Part shown: piece after piece, positions 17,584-27,138 of the stretch
How positions within the stretch are numbered: the first letter of the stretch is position 1
Layout of the letters: each line of letters starts with the position of its first letter
NCBI GenBank assembly: GCA_003136675.1
Contig: PLFE01000077.1
Span: 1 to 45,705, forward strand
DNA length: 45,705 nt
DNA from: Bryobacterales bacterium
Lineage (GTDB): Bacteria > Acidobacteriota > Terriglobia > Bryobacterales > Bryobacteraceae
Direction: 5' to 3'
The notes under the pieces: model-generated
Database searches by the model: none
What the model was told of the DNA's origin: nothing
The model's input: the letters and a program-made list of their open reading frames with translations, nothing else
Program-made: the position numbers and the translations under genes

Positions 17584-20259
17584 CTATGCGACAGCCGGAT
17601 CGATCTTCTCCGGATTCACGCCAAGATCAGTAATCGCCTGCGCGGCCTTCTTCGCGTCGAATTTCCCATCCCGCGCGAGTTTCGAAAGCGCGGCCGCGGC
17701 AATAGACGCGGCATTCACTTCAAAATGCTCGCGCAATCGCTGGCGATTGTCGCTGCGGCCAAAGCCATCCGTACCTAGTGAAAGCATACGCCCCGGCATC
17801 CATTGCGTCACTTGATCGGGCACCATCTTCATATAGTCGGAGGCCGCGATGATCGGGCCGTCAGTCCCGCCCAGCGCATTGACGATGTAAGGCGTCTTCT
17901 GCTCAGCCGCGGGATGCAACCGGTTCCAGCGATCCACGCGCAAAGCTTCGCGGCGCAGTTCGTTGTAACTGGTCACGCTCCACACATCGGCGGCCACACC
18001 ATACTTTTCGCCCAGGATGTCTGCAGCTTTGAGGGACTCATTCAGAATCGGCCCGCTGCCCAGTAACTGCACACGGGATTTCGGCTTGCTCATTTCGGCG
18101 GTACGGAACTTGTAGATTCCCCGCAGTATTCCCTCCTTCACACCTTCCGGCATCGCCGGCTGGGCGTAGTTCTCGTTATAGAGAGTGATGTAGTAGAACA
18201 GGCTCTCCTGCTCCTGATACATCCTGCGGATCCCGTCCTGAATGATCACCGCGATCTCGTACGCATACGCCGGATCGTAGGTGGCCAATGTCGGAACAGT
18301 GCTGGCCAGAATGGGGCTGTGCCCGTCCTGATGTTGCAGTCCCTCGCCCGAAAGCGTGGTGCGGCCCGCTGTCCCGCCCATCAGGAAGCCCTTGCCGCGC
18401 GAATCGGCGAACGCCCAGATCAGATCGCCCACACGCTGGAACCCGAACATCGAGTAGTAGATAAAGAACGGAATCATCTCCACGCCATAAGTGGAATACG
18501 AAGTTCCAGCCGCCGTGAACGAAGCCATCGAACCGGCTTCCGTGATGCCCTCTTCCAGAATCTGGCCGTCCTTCGATTCCTTGTAATAGAGCATGATGTC
18601 GGAATCGTGCGGTTTATAAAGCTGCCCCTGGCTGGCATAAATGCCGAACTGCCGGAACATGGATTCCATACCGAAGGTGCGCGCCTCGTCGGGAATAATC
18701 GGCACCACGCGCTTGCCGATTTGTTCGTGCTTCATCAGCTTGGTCAGCAGGCGGACGAATGCCATCGTCGTCGATGGCTCCGGTCCGCGCGAGCCTTCCA
18801 GCATGTCGCCCAGGTACTCAATCGGAGGCGCGGCAAACTGGCTGGGGCCGAACTTGCGCGAGGGCATGTAGCCGCCCAATTGCTTGCGGCGCTCATGCAT
18901 ATACGCCATTTCCGGACTCGAATCCGGCGGGCGGTAGAAGGCCCCGTTGCGCGCCGATTCATCCGGAATCGGAATCTCGAACCGCGCCTTGAAGTACTCC
19001 ATTTTCTTCTCGTCGAGCTTCTTCTGCTGGTGCGTGGGATTGCGGCCTTCAAAGTCGGCGATGCCGTAGCCTTTCACCGTCTTGGCAAGAATAATACTGG
19101 GACCGCCGGTGTAATCGGTGGCGGCTTTGAACGCGTTATAGATCTTCTTCGGATCATGACCGCCGCGACGCAGCCGGCCGATCTCTTCGTCGCTCATGTT
19201 TTCCACCAGCTTGAGCAGTTCCGGATATTTCCCGAAGAAGTTCTCGCGTACGTAAGCGCCGCCCTTGGCTTTGAACGCCTGATACTCGCCATCCACGGCT
19301 TCATTCATGCGCTTGACCAGAAGGCCGCTCGTATCTTTTTCCAGAAGCGGATCCCAATCCGAACTCCACAGGCACTTGATCACGTTCCACCCGGCGCCAC
19401 GGAAAGCCGCTTCCAGTTCCTGTACGATCTTGCCGTTGCCACGCACCGGGCCGTCCAGGCGCTGCAGGTTACAGTTCACAACGAAGATCAGGTTGTCCAG
19501 CTTCTCGCGGGAGCCGAGCGTGATGGAGCCGAGCGATTCCGGTTCGTCCGTCTCGCCATCCCCCAGGAACGCCCATACTTTGCGCGGCGTTGCCGGGATC
19601 AATCCGCGATTCTCCATGTACCGCATGAAGCGTGCCTGGTAGATCGAATTGATGGGCGCGAGCCCCATGGAGACGGTCGGAAAATTCCAGAAGTCCGGCA
19701 TCAACCACGGATGCGGGTAGCTGGAGAGCCCCGGAGTATCGCGCAGTTCGTGGCGGAAATTCTCGAGTTGTTCGAAACTCAAACGGTCTTCGAGGAAGGC
19801 GCGGGCGTACACGCCGGGCGAGGCATGGCCCTGAAAATAAACGAAATCGCCGGGCTGGTCGCCGTAGCTGGCGTGAAAGAAATGATTGAAACCCACTTCG
19901 AGCAGAGCCGCCAGCGAAGCGTAAGTGGAAATATGCCCGCCGATGCCCTCGTCCAACTTGTTCTGGTGGGAGACCATGGCCATGGCGTTCCAGCGCGTGA
20001 GGCTCTTCATGCGGCGCTCCAGGGCGCGGTCGCCGGGATAAGGCACCTCCGCGGACACTGGGATAGTGTTTACATAAGGTGTATTCAACTGGACCGGGAT
20101 CTCGACGCCGTTGTGCCGGGCACGGTCAGCCAGCTTATCCATCAGGAAGGCGGCGCGTTCCATGCCCACCTGTTCCACGATCTGGTCGAAAGCCTCAATC
20201 CACTCTTCGGTTTCGCGCGGATCAAGATCCACCGCTCGCTCGGTAAGGTTCTGGTGCAT
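17584..20259 (-). CDS. aceE: Pyruvate dehydrogenase E1 component, homodimeric type
   Basis: Thiamine-diphosphate enzyme that decarboxylates pyruvate and acetylates the lipoyl group of E2. The 891-residue length matches the AceE (alpha2) family. The thiamine-binding motif AFLGDGETDEPESLGS is at about residues 230-245 with the paired NLIFVVNCNLQRLDGP. Other family stretches are GHISTYASLAALLEVGFNHF, NPTHQQKKLDEKKMEYFK and GMESMFRQFGIYASQGQLY. The C-terminal domain ends with LGTDGFGRSDNRQRLREHFE. It converges with the anti-sigma gene, leaving only 7 bases between stops. No E2 or E3 gene lies alongside, so the gene stands apart from the rest of its complex here. Confidence 0.97.
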   Translation of the reverse strand: MHQNLTERAVDLDPRETEEWIEAFDQIVEQVGMERAAFLMDKLADRARHNGVEIPVQLNTPYVNTIPVSAEVPYPGDRALERRMKSLTRWNAMAMVSHQNKLDEGIGGHISTYASLAALLEVGFNHFFHASYGDQPGDFVYFQGHASPGVYARAFLEDRLSFEQLENFRHELRDTPGLSSYPHPWLMPDFWNFPTVSMGLAPINSIYQARFMRYMENRGLIPATPRKVWAFLGDGETDEPESLGSITLGSREKLDNLIFVVNCNLQRLDGPVRGNGKIVQELEAAFRGAGWNVIKCLWSSDWDPLLEKDTSGLLVKRMNEAVDGEYQAFKAKGGAYVRENFFGKYPELLKLVENMSDEEIGRLRRGGHDPKKIYNAFKAATDYTGGPSIILAKTVKGYGIADFEGRNPTHQQKKLDEKKMEYFKARFEIPIPDESARNGAFYRPPDSSPEMAYMHERRKQLGGYMPSRKFGPSQFAAPPIEYLGDMLEGSRGPEPSTTMAFVRLLTKLMKHEQIGKRVVPIIPDEARTFGMESMFRQFGIYASQGQLYKPHDSDIMLYYKESKDGQILEEGITEAGSMASFTAAGTSYSTYGVEMIPFFIYYSMFGFQRVGDLIWAFADSRGKGFLMGGTAGRTTLSGEGLQHQDGHSPILASTVPTLATYDPAYAYEIAVIIQDGIRRMYQEQESLFYYITLYNENYAQPAMPEGVKEGILRGIYKFRTAEMSKPKSRVQLLGSGPILNESLKAADILGEKYGVAADVWSVTSYNELRREALRVDRWNRLHPAAEQKTPYIVNALGGTDGPIIAASDYMKMVPDQVTQWMPGRMLSLGTDGFGRSDNRQRLREHFEVNAASIAAAALSKLARDGKFDAKKAAQAITDLGVNPEKIDPAVA

Positions 20260-20355
20260 ATTTCCTTAATTATAAGGTGACGCGTCCCCGTTTTCCTCCC
20301 CCAGCAGTCCTAATCTCTAAAGATTTGCTCCGATGTGCCGAACTCTCTACTGAGC

Positions 20356-21414
20356 ATGGAACCGCTATCTCTGCTACTACCCGTTGGATTCTCGGCCGTT
20401 TCTCCGAGCATCCTCGCGCTGTGCCTGGTCGCCTGGGTTGTTATCCTGCGGCGCCGCGCCAGATTTCGGACAGAGAAGACCGCGTCGAACTCGGCTTTTG
20501 CGCGGGATCGTAACGGGATTATTGATTCTTTTGCGCGCGATGAGTCGCTCGACGCAATTTTGAACCGGGTCTGCGCCCTGGTGGAAGTCTACCTGCCCGG
20601 CAGCACCTGCCGCATTGAGTTGATCCGCGAGGGTGGGGTAGCGCGCGAAGATCCTGTCGAAGGCATCCCGGTTTTGGCTTTAGACGGGAAAACGGTCGCC
20701 GTGATGCGCGTGGAAGGCCAGGAGAACACCGAGGAGAATAGCGTCCTGCTCGAAGAGATCAGACGTCTGACGGCACAGGCTGTTGAGCAGCGCCGTGTTT
20801 ATGATCGCCTGTTACGTCAGTCGCCGCAGGGCATGCTCGAGGGAATCGTGGACCGCGTGCTGCTGGATCAGCGGCTGGACGCGGCATTGAGCCGTGCGCG
20901 AATCCACGGGCACGAAGTCGCCCTGATTCATGTAGGCCTCGAGAGTTTTGAGGATATCAATGAGCTGCTGGGAGCGGGCGCGGCGGAAATCGTACTGCAT
21001 TGCGCGGCGTTCCGGCTGCTGGCATGCACCCGGCCAAGCGATCACGTCGCGCGCATCGGGCGCGATGAGTTCTCGGTGATCCTTACCGAATTGCATAATC
21101 GGGCGAGTGCCGAGGAGGTAGCCCGGCGGATCGTGAAAAGTCTGGATGCTCCCATCGGCGTGGAACACGCCAACATTCACGTCGGGGCCGCCGTGGGTAT
21201 CTGCCTGTTCCCCGATCAGGCCGCCGACCCCGGGGAGATGCAGCGCCGTGCGCATCTGGCGATGTATGCCGCAAAAGCGGGGTCCGAATCGCAGTATGTC
21301 TTCTACCGGGATGAAGCGGAGGAACCGTCCCCCACCGACAATCTTCTGGTTCTGAGTGCGGCAGTAGTGCGAAACCCTACGGAATCGAGCGGCCATCCGT
21401 TAGACTGGGTGTAA
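20356..21414 (+). CDS. Degenerate GGDEF-domain protein with N-terminal membrane segment
   Basis: 352 residues from the ATG at 20356. A GTG at 20335 in the same frame is possible and neither has a clear Shine-Dalgarno sequence. An N-terminal membrane helix (PSILALCLVAWVVIL) is followed by a GAF-like region of about 110 residues and a GGDEF-fold domain. The signature reads IGRDEFSVIL, i.e. GRDEF rather than GGDEF. The usual DxD-F metal site is replaced by HVGLESFEDINE, so the first metal-binding Asp is absent. Diguanylate cyclase activity is therefore unlikely, and a receptor or scaffolding role is more plausible. It begins the plus-strand run with the S55 peptidase 14 bases downstream and is divergent from aceE. 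Confidence 0.78.
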   Translation: MEPLSLLLPVGFSAVSPSILALCLVAWVVILRRRARFRTEKTASNSAFARDRNGIIDSFARDESLDAILNRVCALVEVYLPGSTCRIELIREGGVAREDPVEGIPVLALDGKTVAVMRVEGQENTEENSVLLEEIRRLTAQAVEQRRVYDRLLRQSPQGMLEGIVDRVLLDQRLDAALSRARIHGHEVALIHVGLESFEDINELLGAGAAEIVLHCAAFRLLACTRPSDHVARIGRDEFSVILTELHNRASAEEVARRIVKSLDAPIGVEHANIHVGAAVGICLFPDQAADPGEMQRRAHLAMYAAKAGSESQYVFYRDEAEEPSPTDNLLVLSAAVVRNPTESSGHPLDWV

Positions 21415-21428
21415 CGGAGCCCCATCGA

Positions 21429-23264
21429 ATGCCCTTGAAAGCCGCCGCGCCGCTCTGCGCACGCGCGTTGATCGCCGTTGCCGCGTGTGGCGCTCTCGCG
21501 TCCGGTGCGTCAGATTCCGAACGCCCCAAATCCGGGCCAGTTGCCGTTCTCAAGGCTTCCGAAGTGAAGCCGGGGATGCACGCCATCGGCTGGACGGTCT
21601 TTGAAGGTACCGAAGCCGAGCCCGTTCCGATCGAAATCATCGGCGCGTGGAAGAATATGTGGGGTCCCGGGCAGGACATCATCATCGGGAAGATGGGCGG
21701 CCGCGCGGCGCGCACCAATGTCGCCGGGGGAATGAGCGGCAGTCCTGTTTATATTGACGGCAAACTGATTGGCGCGGTGGCGCTTCGGCTCAGCGTATTT
21801 TCGCCGGACGCGATCTGCGGGATCACGCCGATCGAGCTGATGCTTGAAATCAACGACCTCGATAAAACGAGGCCGAGCGACACGAAAGCTCCAGGCCCGG
21901 GGCAGCAAGTCGCCGGCCTCAACCCCGCTCCGGATTTCCTTCACAATGCCGCGATGGTACCGATCGACACGCCGATCAGCTTTGCCGGATTTTCCCAGGA
22001 AACCATGAACGCGTTCGCGCCCACTCTGCAGCAGATGGGCATCGCAACCGTGGCGGGCGGGGCAGGCAGCTCCCTGCGCGGATCTAAGCCGGCGGCGGAT
22101 TGGAAGACTTCGCTGCGGCCTGGCGAGTCTGTCGCCGGGGTCCTTGTTTCCGGAGACATGAGCATGACCGGGCTTGGCACGGTTACCTATAACGACGGCA
22201 AACGGATACTGGCGTTCGGGCACCCGTTCTTCAACCTCGGACCGGTCGACATGCCGATGAGCAAGGGCGATGTGCTGATGGTGCTTTCCTCGGCCTACCA
22301 GCCCAATAAGCTGGCCAACGCCACGGAAATTGTGGGGGCGCTGCGTCAGGATCGCCATAGCGGCATCATGGGCACTCTGGGCGAGGAAGCGCCGATGATT
22401 CCCGTCACCGTCACGGTGCGCTCGCTGAACGTGGACGGGTCGGCTCGCGCCGAAAAGAAGTTGCACTTCCACGTCTTCCAGCAGCAGAAGTGGACGCCCT
22501 ATCTGATGATGATGACGCTGTTCAACTCACTCTCCGGCTTGAACGAATTCAGCGAGGAAGCCACTTACCGTCTGAGCGGCAAGATCGGGTTTGAGGGAGG
22601 CCAGGCACCCGTGGAACTGAACACCATGCAGACATCGGGCGAACTACCTGCGCCCGCGCCCATGATGCTTGCCGGATGGTGGGGCGACCATTTTAACCGC
22701 CTCTACGTGAACAACGTCGAAAATCCGAACATCAAGGATGTGAACGTCACCGTGGACCTGCTTCCGGAGCGGCGCCTGGTTTCGATCGAAAGCGCGTGGA
22801 TTTCGTCGAACGAAGCCCGCCCCGGGGACGAACTGCCGGTCAAGGTGTTTCTGCGCGCCTATCGCGGGGAGCGCATCGAACGCCAGTTCACCATCAAACT
22901 TCCTCCGGGGATTGCAAAAGGGGAGCACCGCATCCTGCTGAGTGACGCGGAAACCTTGAACCGGGTTCAAAACGTGATTGAAGCCGGCAACCATTTCATC
23001 GATATTTCCCAGACGGTTTCGCTGCTCAATCAGGAGCGCAGCAACGACCGGCTCTATATTTCGCTGCTCGAATCGAGTCCCACGGCCTACTACGACGATA
23101 AGACTCTTCCCAATTTGCCGCTTTCCGTGCTGAACGTGATGCAGTCCGGGCGCTCTCTAAACCGCGAACTCACGACCCTTCCGGAAACCGCTTCGGAACA
23201 GATGTCGCTTCCTTTCGACTACGTTGTCGCGGGAAGTTACACGCTGAAAGTGGACGTCAAGTAA
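21429..23264 (+). CDS. Exported SpoIVB-type (S55) peptidase-domain protein
   Basis: 611 residues with a signal peptide (APLCARALIAVAACGALASG). The N-terminal third matches the S55 family: KASEVKPGMHAIGWTVFEGT provides the His region near residue 50, and NVAGGMSGSPVYIDGKLIGA provides the serine motif, with Ser103 and Ser105. SpoIVB itself is a sporulation signalling protease, but here it sits in a Gram-negative-like context. The family has an acidobacterial branch with a longer C-terminal extension, as here (about 350 extra residues, beta-rich, unrecognised). It lies 14 bases after the GGDEF-like gene and 11 before the propeller gene. A role in processing or folding of envelope proteins is inference. 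Confidence 0.83.
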   Translation: MPLKAAAPLCARALIAVAACGALASGASDSERPKSGPVAVLKASEVKPGMHAIGWTVFEGTEAEPVPIEIIGAWKNMWGPGQDIIIGKMGGRAARTNVAGGMSGSPVYIDGKLIGAVALRLSVFSPDAICGITPIELMLEINDLDKTRPSDTKAPGPGQQVAGLNPAPDFLHNAAMVPIDTPISFAGFSQETMNAFAPTLQQMGIATVAGGAGSSLRGSKPAADWKTSLRPGESVAGVLVSGDMSMTGLGTVTYNDGKRILAFGHPFFNLGPVDMPMSKGDVLMVLSSAYQPNKLANATEIVGALRQDRHSGIMGTLGEEAPMIPVTVTVRSLNVDGSARAEKKLHFHVFQQQKWTPYLMMMTLFNSLSGLNEFSEEATYRLSGKIGFEGGQAPVELNTMQTSGELPAPAPMMLAGWWGDHFNRLYVNNVENPNIKDVNVTVDLLPERRLVSIESAWISSNEARPGDELPVKVFLRAYRGERIERQFTIKLPPGIAKGEHRILLSDAETLNRVQNVIEAGNHFIDISQTVSLLNQERSNDRLYISLLESSPTAYYDDKTLPNLPLSVLNVMQSGRSLNRELTTLPETASEQMSLPFDYVVAGSYTLKVDVK

Positions 23265-23275
23265 CTACACGACAA

Positions 23276-25438
23276 ATGAATCGAACCCTGATCCGTGCGG
23301 CCGCCTGCGCCGCCATCCCCGTCATTTGCCTGGGCGTCTCCACACGCACCTGGCTGTGTTCCACGTACTCCGATTTTGAGAAAGGCGAACTGAAAGGCGT
23401 ATCGCTGCGCAGCGACGGGCGCGTCACGCTGGCTCCCAAGACCACGGAGCTTTTCGATTCCAGCCTGGCCTATCTCTGGGCGCTGGCGCGCGATTCGAAA
23501 GGCGTTCTCTATGCCGGCGGCGGCCCGGGCGCGCGCGTCTACAGATTCTCCGACGACAAGGCGGAAAAGATCGCCGAGTTCGACGCGGTGGAAGTTCATG
23601 CGCTGGCGATCGATAAACAGGACCGCGTCTACGCGGCCACGTTCCCCGACGGGCGGGTGTACCGGCTCGCTCCCGGTAACCAGCCTGGCGGGAAGGCTGT
23701 GGAGTTTTATAACCCCAAGTGCAAATACATCTGGTCGATGCTGTTCGACCCCGCGGGAAATCTGTACATCGCGACCGGAGACGAGGGGAAGATTCTTCGC
23801 GTAACGCCCGATGGCAAAGGCGAGGTGTTCTTCGGGAGCGAAGACACGCACGCTCGCACCATGGCGTTTCGAGGGACCGATCTCATCGTGGGTACAGATC
23901 CCACGGGCCTTGTGATCCGGGTTTCGCCGGAGGGCCGCGGATTCGTACTTTACCAGTTGCCCAAGCGCGAAGTGACCGCCGTAGCTGTTGCGCCCGATGG
24001 GAGTATTTACGCGGCCGGCGCAGGCGCACAGCAATCGAGCGGCAGTCCTGGCGCCCTGCTCGCCGCCATCGTGGCTTCCACTGCCGCGACGCGCGCGGCA
24101 GCTGGTCCGTCCGCGCCCGGCGCGCCCGTTGTGCAGGCAACGCCCAGTGCGGAAGCCCCGGCGATGCCGCGCGCCGCCGCGTTAACGGGAGGCTCAGAGG
24201 TTTACCGCATCGACCCGAGCGGCCTACCCGGGAAAGTCTGGAGCGATTCTCACGATGTGGTCTATTCCATCGCGTTCGACCGCAACGGCCATGCCATTCT
24301 CGGCTCAGGAAATAAGGGCACTTTGTACCGCATCGACTCGCCGTCCCTGTACACCGCGCTCGCTGTTGTCAACGTGAATCAGATCACCGCGCTGCTTGCC
24401 TCCCCGGATGGGGCTATCGCGGCGGCCTGCGCCAATGTCGGCAAGGTTTTCGCATTCGGCCCGGGAACAGAGACGGAAGGTACCGTCACCAGCGAGGTTT
24501 TCGATTCAGGAGTGTTCTCCTCATGGGGCCGGCTGATCGCTTATGGCGATACGCCGCAGAGTTCCGTCAAGCTGGAATCGCACAGCGGCAATCTCGATCG
24601 GCCGCGCAATTACTGGAGTGACTGGTCCACTTCCGAACCGCCTGCTTCGCGGTTCATCCAGTGGCGCGCCACGCTGAGCGGGAACGACGCTCACCTCGAT
24701 TCCGTGGAGCAAGCGTACCTGTCGCGGAACGTCGCACCACGCATCGAGGAGATTGAAGCCACGCCCGCGAATTACAAATTCCCCGCGCCCCTGGTGGCTT
24801 CGATTCTTCAGCGCGTGCCGCAGTCGATTTCTCTTCCGCCGATCGGCCATCACGCCTCGCCATCGTCCTTGTCTTCCGGAGAAGCCGACGCATCGTCCAT
24901 GACCTGGGCCAAGGGATGGATCGGGGTGCGCTGGACCGCTGCTGACGAAAATAACGACCCTCTCACGTACACCCTTCAGATTCGAGGGGTTGACGAAACG
25001 GCATGGAAACCGTTAAAAGAAAAACTAGGCGAGCGCCATTACTCCTTTGATTCGACAGCGTTTCCAGATGGCGAGTACCGCATCCGCGTGATGGCGAGCG
25101 ACCAGCCGGGCAACACGGCCGGGAACGCGCTCACGGGCGAACTGGATTCCAGCCCTCTGTTGATTGACAACACGCCTCCGGTTATTTCAGGGCTGACATC
25201 GAAAGGCTCGACGATTTCCTGGAAGGCCGCCGACGCGCTCAACATCATCAAGCGCGCCGAATACTCTCTGGATGGCGATGACTGGATGCTGATCGACCCG
25301 GTCTCGCATCTTTCGGATTCCAAGACGCTCCAGTACTCACTCACGTTATCCGGCGTCGCCGACGGGGATCACATCATCGCTGTCCGCGTTACCGACGACT
25401 ACGAAAACACGAGTGTCGAGAAAATCAGCGTACACTAA
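23276..25438 (+). CDS. Exported beta-propeller protein with C-terminal Ig/Fn3-like domains
   Basis: 720 residues, N-terminal signal-like segment (LIRAAACAAIPVICLGVS). Residues about 50-390 form a propeller of NHL/Kelch-like blades with repeated 'D..G.LYA' strands: DSKGVLYAGGGPGARVYRF, KQDRVYAATFPDGRVYRL, DPAGNLYIATGDEGKILRV, APDGSIYAAGAGAQ and DRNGHAILGSGNKGTLYRI. An alanine/proline-rich insert (residues about 255-305) interrupts the blades. The C-terminal 250 residues look like two immunoglobulin or Fn3-like sandwiches, for example NDPLTYTLQIRGVDETAWK and YSLDGDDWMLIDPVSHLSD. No catalytic motif is seen. It shares the run with the S55 peptidase and a GT2 enzyme. A periplasmic binding or scaffolding role is a guess. 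Confidence 0.7.
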   Translation: MNRTLIRAAACAAIPVICLGVSTRTWLCSTYSDFEKGELKGVSLRSDGRVTLAPKTTELFDSSLAYLWALARDSKGVLYAGGGPGARVYRFSDDKAEKIAEFDAVEVHALAIDKQDRVYAATFPDGRVYRLAPGNQPGGKAVEFYNPKCKYIWSMLFDPAGNLYIATGDEGKILRVTPDGKGEVFFGSEDTHARTMAFRGTDLIVGTDPTGLVIRVSPEGRGFVLYQLPKREVTAVAVAPDGSIYAAGAGAQQSSGSPGALLAAIVASTAATRAAAGPSAPGAPVVQATPSAEAPAMPRAAALTGGSEVYRIDPSGLPGKVWSDSHDVVYSIAFDRNGHAILGSGNKGTLYRIDSPSLYTALAVVNVNQITALLASPDGAIAAACANVGKVFAFGPGTETEGTVTSEVFDSGVFSSWGRLIAYGDTPQSSVKLESHSGNLDRPRNYWSDWSTSEPPASRFIQWRATLSGNDAHLDSVEQAYLSRNVAPRIEEIEATPANYKFPAPLVASILQRVPQSISLPPIGHHASPSSLSSGEADASSMTWAKGWIGVRWTAADENNDPLTYTLQIRGVDETAWKPLKEKLGERHYSFDSTAFPDGEYRIRVMASDQPGNTAGNALTGELDSSPLLIDNTPPVISGLTSKGSTISWKAADALNIIKRAEYSLDGDDWMLIDPVSHLSDSKTLQYSLTLSGVADGDHIIAVRVTDDYENTSVEKISVH

Positions 25439-25443
25439 TCAGG

Positions 25444-26256
25444 TTGACTCCAACTTCTGAACAGAAAGCCACGCCGCCACGAATCGCAGTCGTCATTGTG
25501 TCCCGCAACTCCGCCGATGCTCTGTTGCGCAGCCTGACCGCTCTTTACGGACGCGGGCTGTTTCTCATCGTGGTGGACTGCGGGTGGGGCGACACCAGCG
25601 GCCTCGATGAGCGGTTCGCGGGCGTCCGCTTCATTCGATTGCCACGCGACTTCGGCATGACCAAAGCGCTGAACCTGGGCATTCGCGCCGCCGAAACGGA
25701 GTACATCGCCCTCGTGACGCCCGAAGTGGAGATTACGGCGGAGGTTCTGGAAACGCTGGCCAACACGCTGGACGCCGAGCCTTCCACCGGCGCCGTGTGC
25801 CCGCTGCTCATCGGGAGCCCCGATCAGGTTTCCGATCTACCCACAAAAAGCTCGGTGGAACCGCGGTTGCGCCCTGCCCGGGCAGGCGAACGGGTGCCCT
25901 GCGCCAGCATCCGCGCCATTATGTTTCGCTCCTTCTTTCTGCGCGCTCTACGCGAAATCGACGAGCGGTACGGCGACTATGGGCCGGATATTGAACTCGC
26001 GCAGCAGGTCCGGCGCAACGGAAAGACCATCCTGATCCACCCAACGGCAACCGCCGTTTGTCATCCGGCCGCCGCGCCCACGGGAACCGCCGTGGACGCC
26101 GACCATGAACTGGGGCTCTCCCGTTTTCTCTCGAAGCATTATGGGTTCTGGACAGGGATTTTCTATCTGGCCGGGCGTATCTTTGCCGCCTTGTTCAGCT
26201 TGCGCCTGGTCAAAGCCTGGTTGTTGATCAACCGGACCAAAATCGACGGCGGTTAG
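25444..26256 (+). CDS. Family 2 glycosyltransferase
   Basis: 270 residues from a TTG start 5 bases after the propeller gene stop. The GT-A fold begins with IAVVIVSRNSADALLRSLTA, and the nucleotide-sugar site region includes IVVDCGWGDTSGLDERF and LPRDFGMTKALNLGIRAAET. This is the rhamnosyltransferase-like (WcaE/RfbN) branch. The usual metal-binding position reads YIALVTPEVEITAEVLETLA, so the common 'DPD' or 'NPD' is TPE here. The acceptor-side acidic motif may be YGDYGPDIELAQQV. The C-terminus has a hydrophobic membrane-associating stretch. Its stop overlaps the opposing gene's stop by two bases. The acceptor is unknown. Confidence 0.8.
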   Translation: MTPTSEQKATPPRIAVVIVSRNSADALLRSLTALYGRGLFLIVVDCGWGDTSGLDERFAGVRFIRLPRDFGMTKALNLGIRAAETEYIALVTPEVEITAEVLETLANTLDAEPSTGAVCPLLIGSPDQVSDLPTKSSVEPRLRPARAGERVPCASIRAIMFRSFFLRALREIDERYGDYGPDIELAQQVRRNGKTILIHPTATAVCHPAAAPTGTAVDADHELGLSRFLSKHYGFWTGIFYLAGRIFAALFSLRLVKAWLLINRTKIDGG

Positions 26257-27134
26257 GGCGCCGCGAGACTCTGCACGAAATCCGCGCTCACCGGCCAGCG
26301 CCCGAATACATGCGAGCCGGATTGCTCAAAGACGCCGGATCGCAACAACCCGGCGACTCCGCTTGCATCGCGGGGAAGCACGTTAGTCAGCGTCCGCAGC
26401 TGCATGGTGAGCGCACCGGCTTGTTGCGCATCGCGGCAAACGGCATCGAGGCGCGCTTCAAACGCGGACCCGGAAGGGCCGGCCGTCAGCGTCACGCGGT
26501 TTGCTCCGGTCAGGGCGGAGGCAAATTCAGCGAAGTTGCGGGAGCCTCGTAACGCGCCCGTGCTCAACGTCATCCACAGAGGCGCGACCGGCACATCGAC
26601 GTCGCTCTGCGGGCCCAGCTTCTGCAGACGCGCCGCGGCGGTATCGTCGGGCGCCACCGCCAACGCCATCAAATTGCGCTTGAGAGGGAAAAAGGAAATG
26701 TGCCGGTTGGGCGTGCTGCCGACCACACGGCACAAGTGATCGAAGCAAGAACCCTTCTGCTTCAGGACATACTCCTCGAGTCTGGCCCAATTGAAAGTGC
26801 CCTTGATCAGGAAGAACTCGCCATCGGGCGCGAAGGAAGCCAGCACGGAATCGAGATCGCGCTTATAATCGAACCCGGTTTCCTGAACGAACGCAAGATA
26901 CTCGGGTTCCTCCGGGGTCTTGGCATGGTCCAGCCACTGGACGAACCCGGCGCTGCGAAGCGCATCGAAATCGATGCCTACCACGGCGGCGTCCTGCGTG
27001 GGGAGCCTGTTGAGCAGTGACTCGGGGTCGGTCCAGATGCGGCCGTTCCACAAAGCGCTGCCCACCATGCCGCCCAGGATCGAAACGCCCACGCCGAGGA
27101 TCGAAAGCATCTTGGCGCGGCGGCTCATGGGCAT
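26253..27134 (-). CDS. Hypothetical exported or membrane-anchored protein
   Basis: 293 residues with an N-terminal anchor (KMLSILGVGVSILGGMVGSA) after a basic MSRR start. A second ATG two codons in (27128) is equally possible. The body is a mixed alpha/beta domain with PTQDAAVVGIDFDALRSAG, FVQWLDHAKTPEEPEYLAF and a possible disulfide pair at GSCFDHLCRVVG. No family is recognised; similar 'sum over residues' stress-like proteins are common in acidobacteria, but none can be named. The gene starts 4 bases after the DAHP synthase stop, so both are on one transcript and it would be under the same aromatic attenuator. Its own stop overlaps the GT2 stop on the other strand. Confidence 0.6.
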   Translation of the reverse strand: MPMSRRAKMLSILGVGVSILGGMVGSALWNGRIWTDPESLLNRLPTQDAAVVGIDFDALRSAGFVQWLDHAKTPEEPEYLAFVQETGFDYKRDLDSVLASFAPDGEFFLIKGTFNWARLEEYVLKQKGSCFDHLCRVVGSTPNRHISFFPLKRNLMALAVAPDDTAAARLQKLGPQSDVDVPVAPLWMTLSTGALRGSRNFAEFASALTGANRVTLTAGPSGSAFEARLDAVCRDAQQAGALTMQLRTLTNVLPRDASGVAGLLRSGVFEQSGSHVFGRWPVSADFVQSLAAP

Positions 27135-27138
27135 CCGC

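Noticed and set aside
18319..20280. A long plus-strand open frame of about 650 codons opposite aceE
   Set aside because: It is the antisense of a high-GC, well-conserved gene. It has no domain and the composition is typical of a shadow frame, while aceE shows clear thiamine enzyme motifs.
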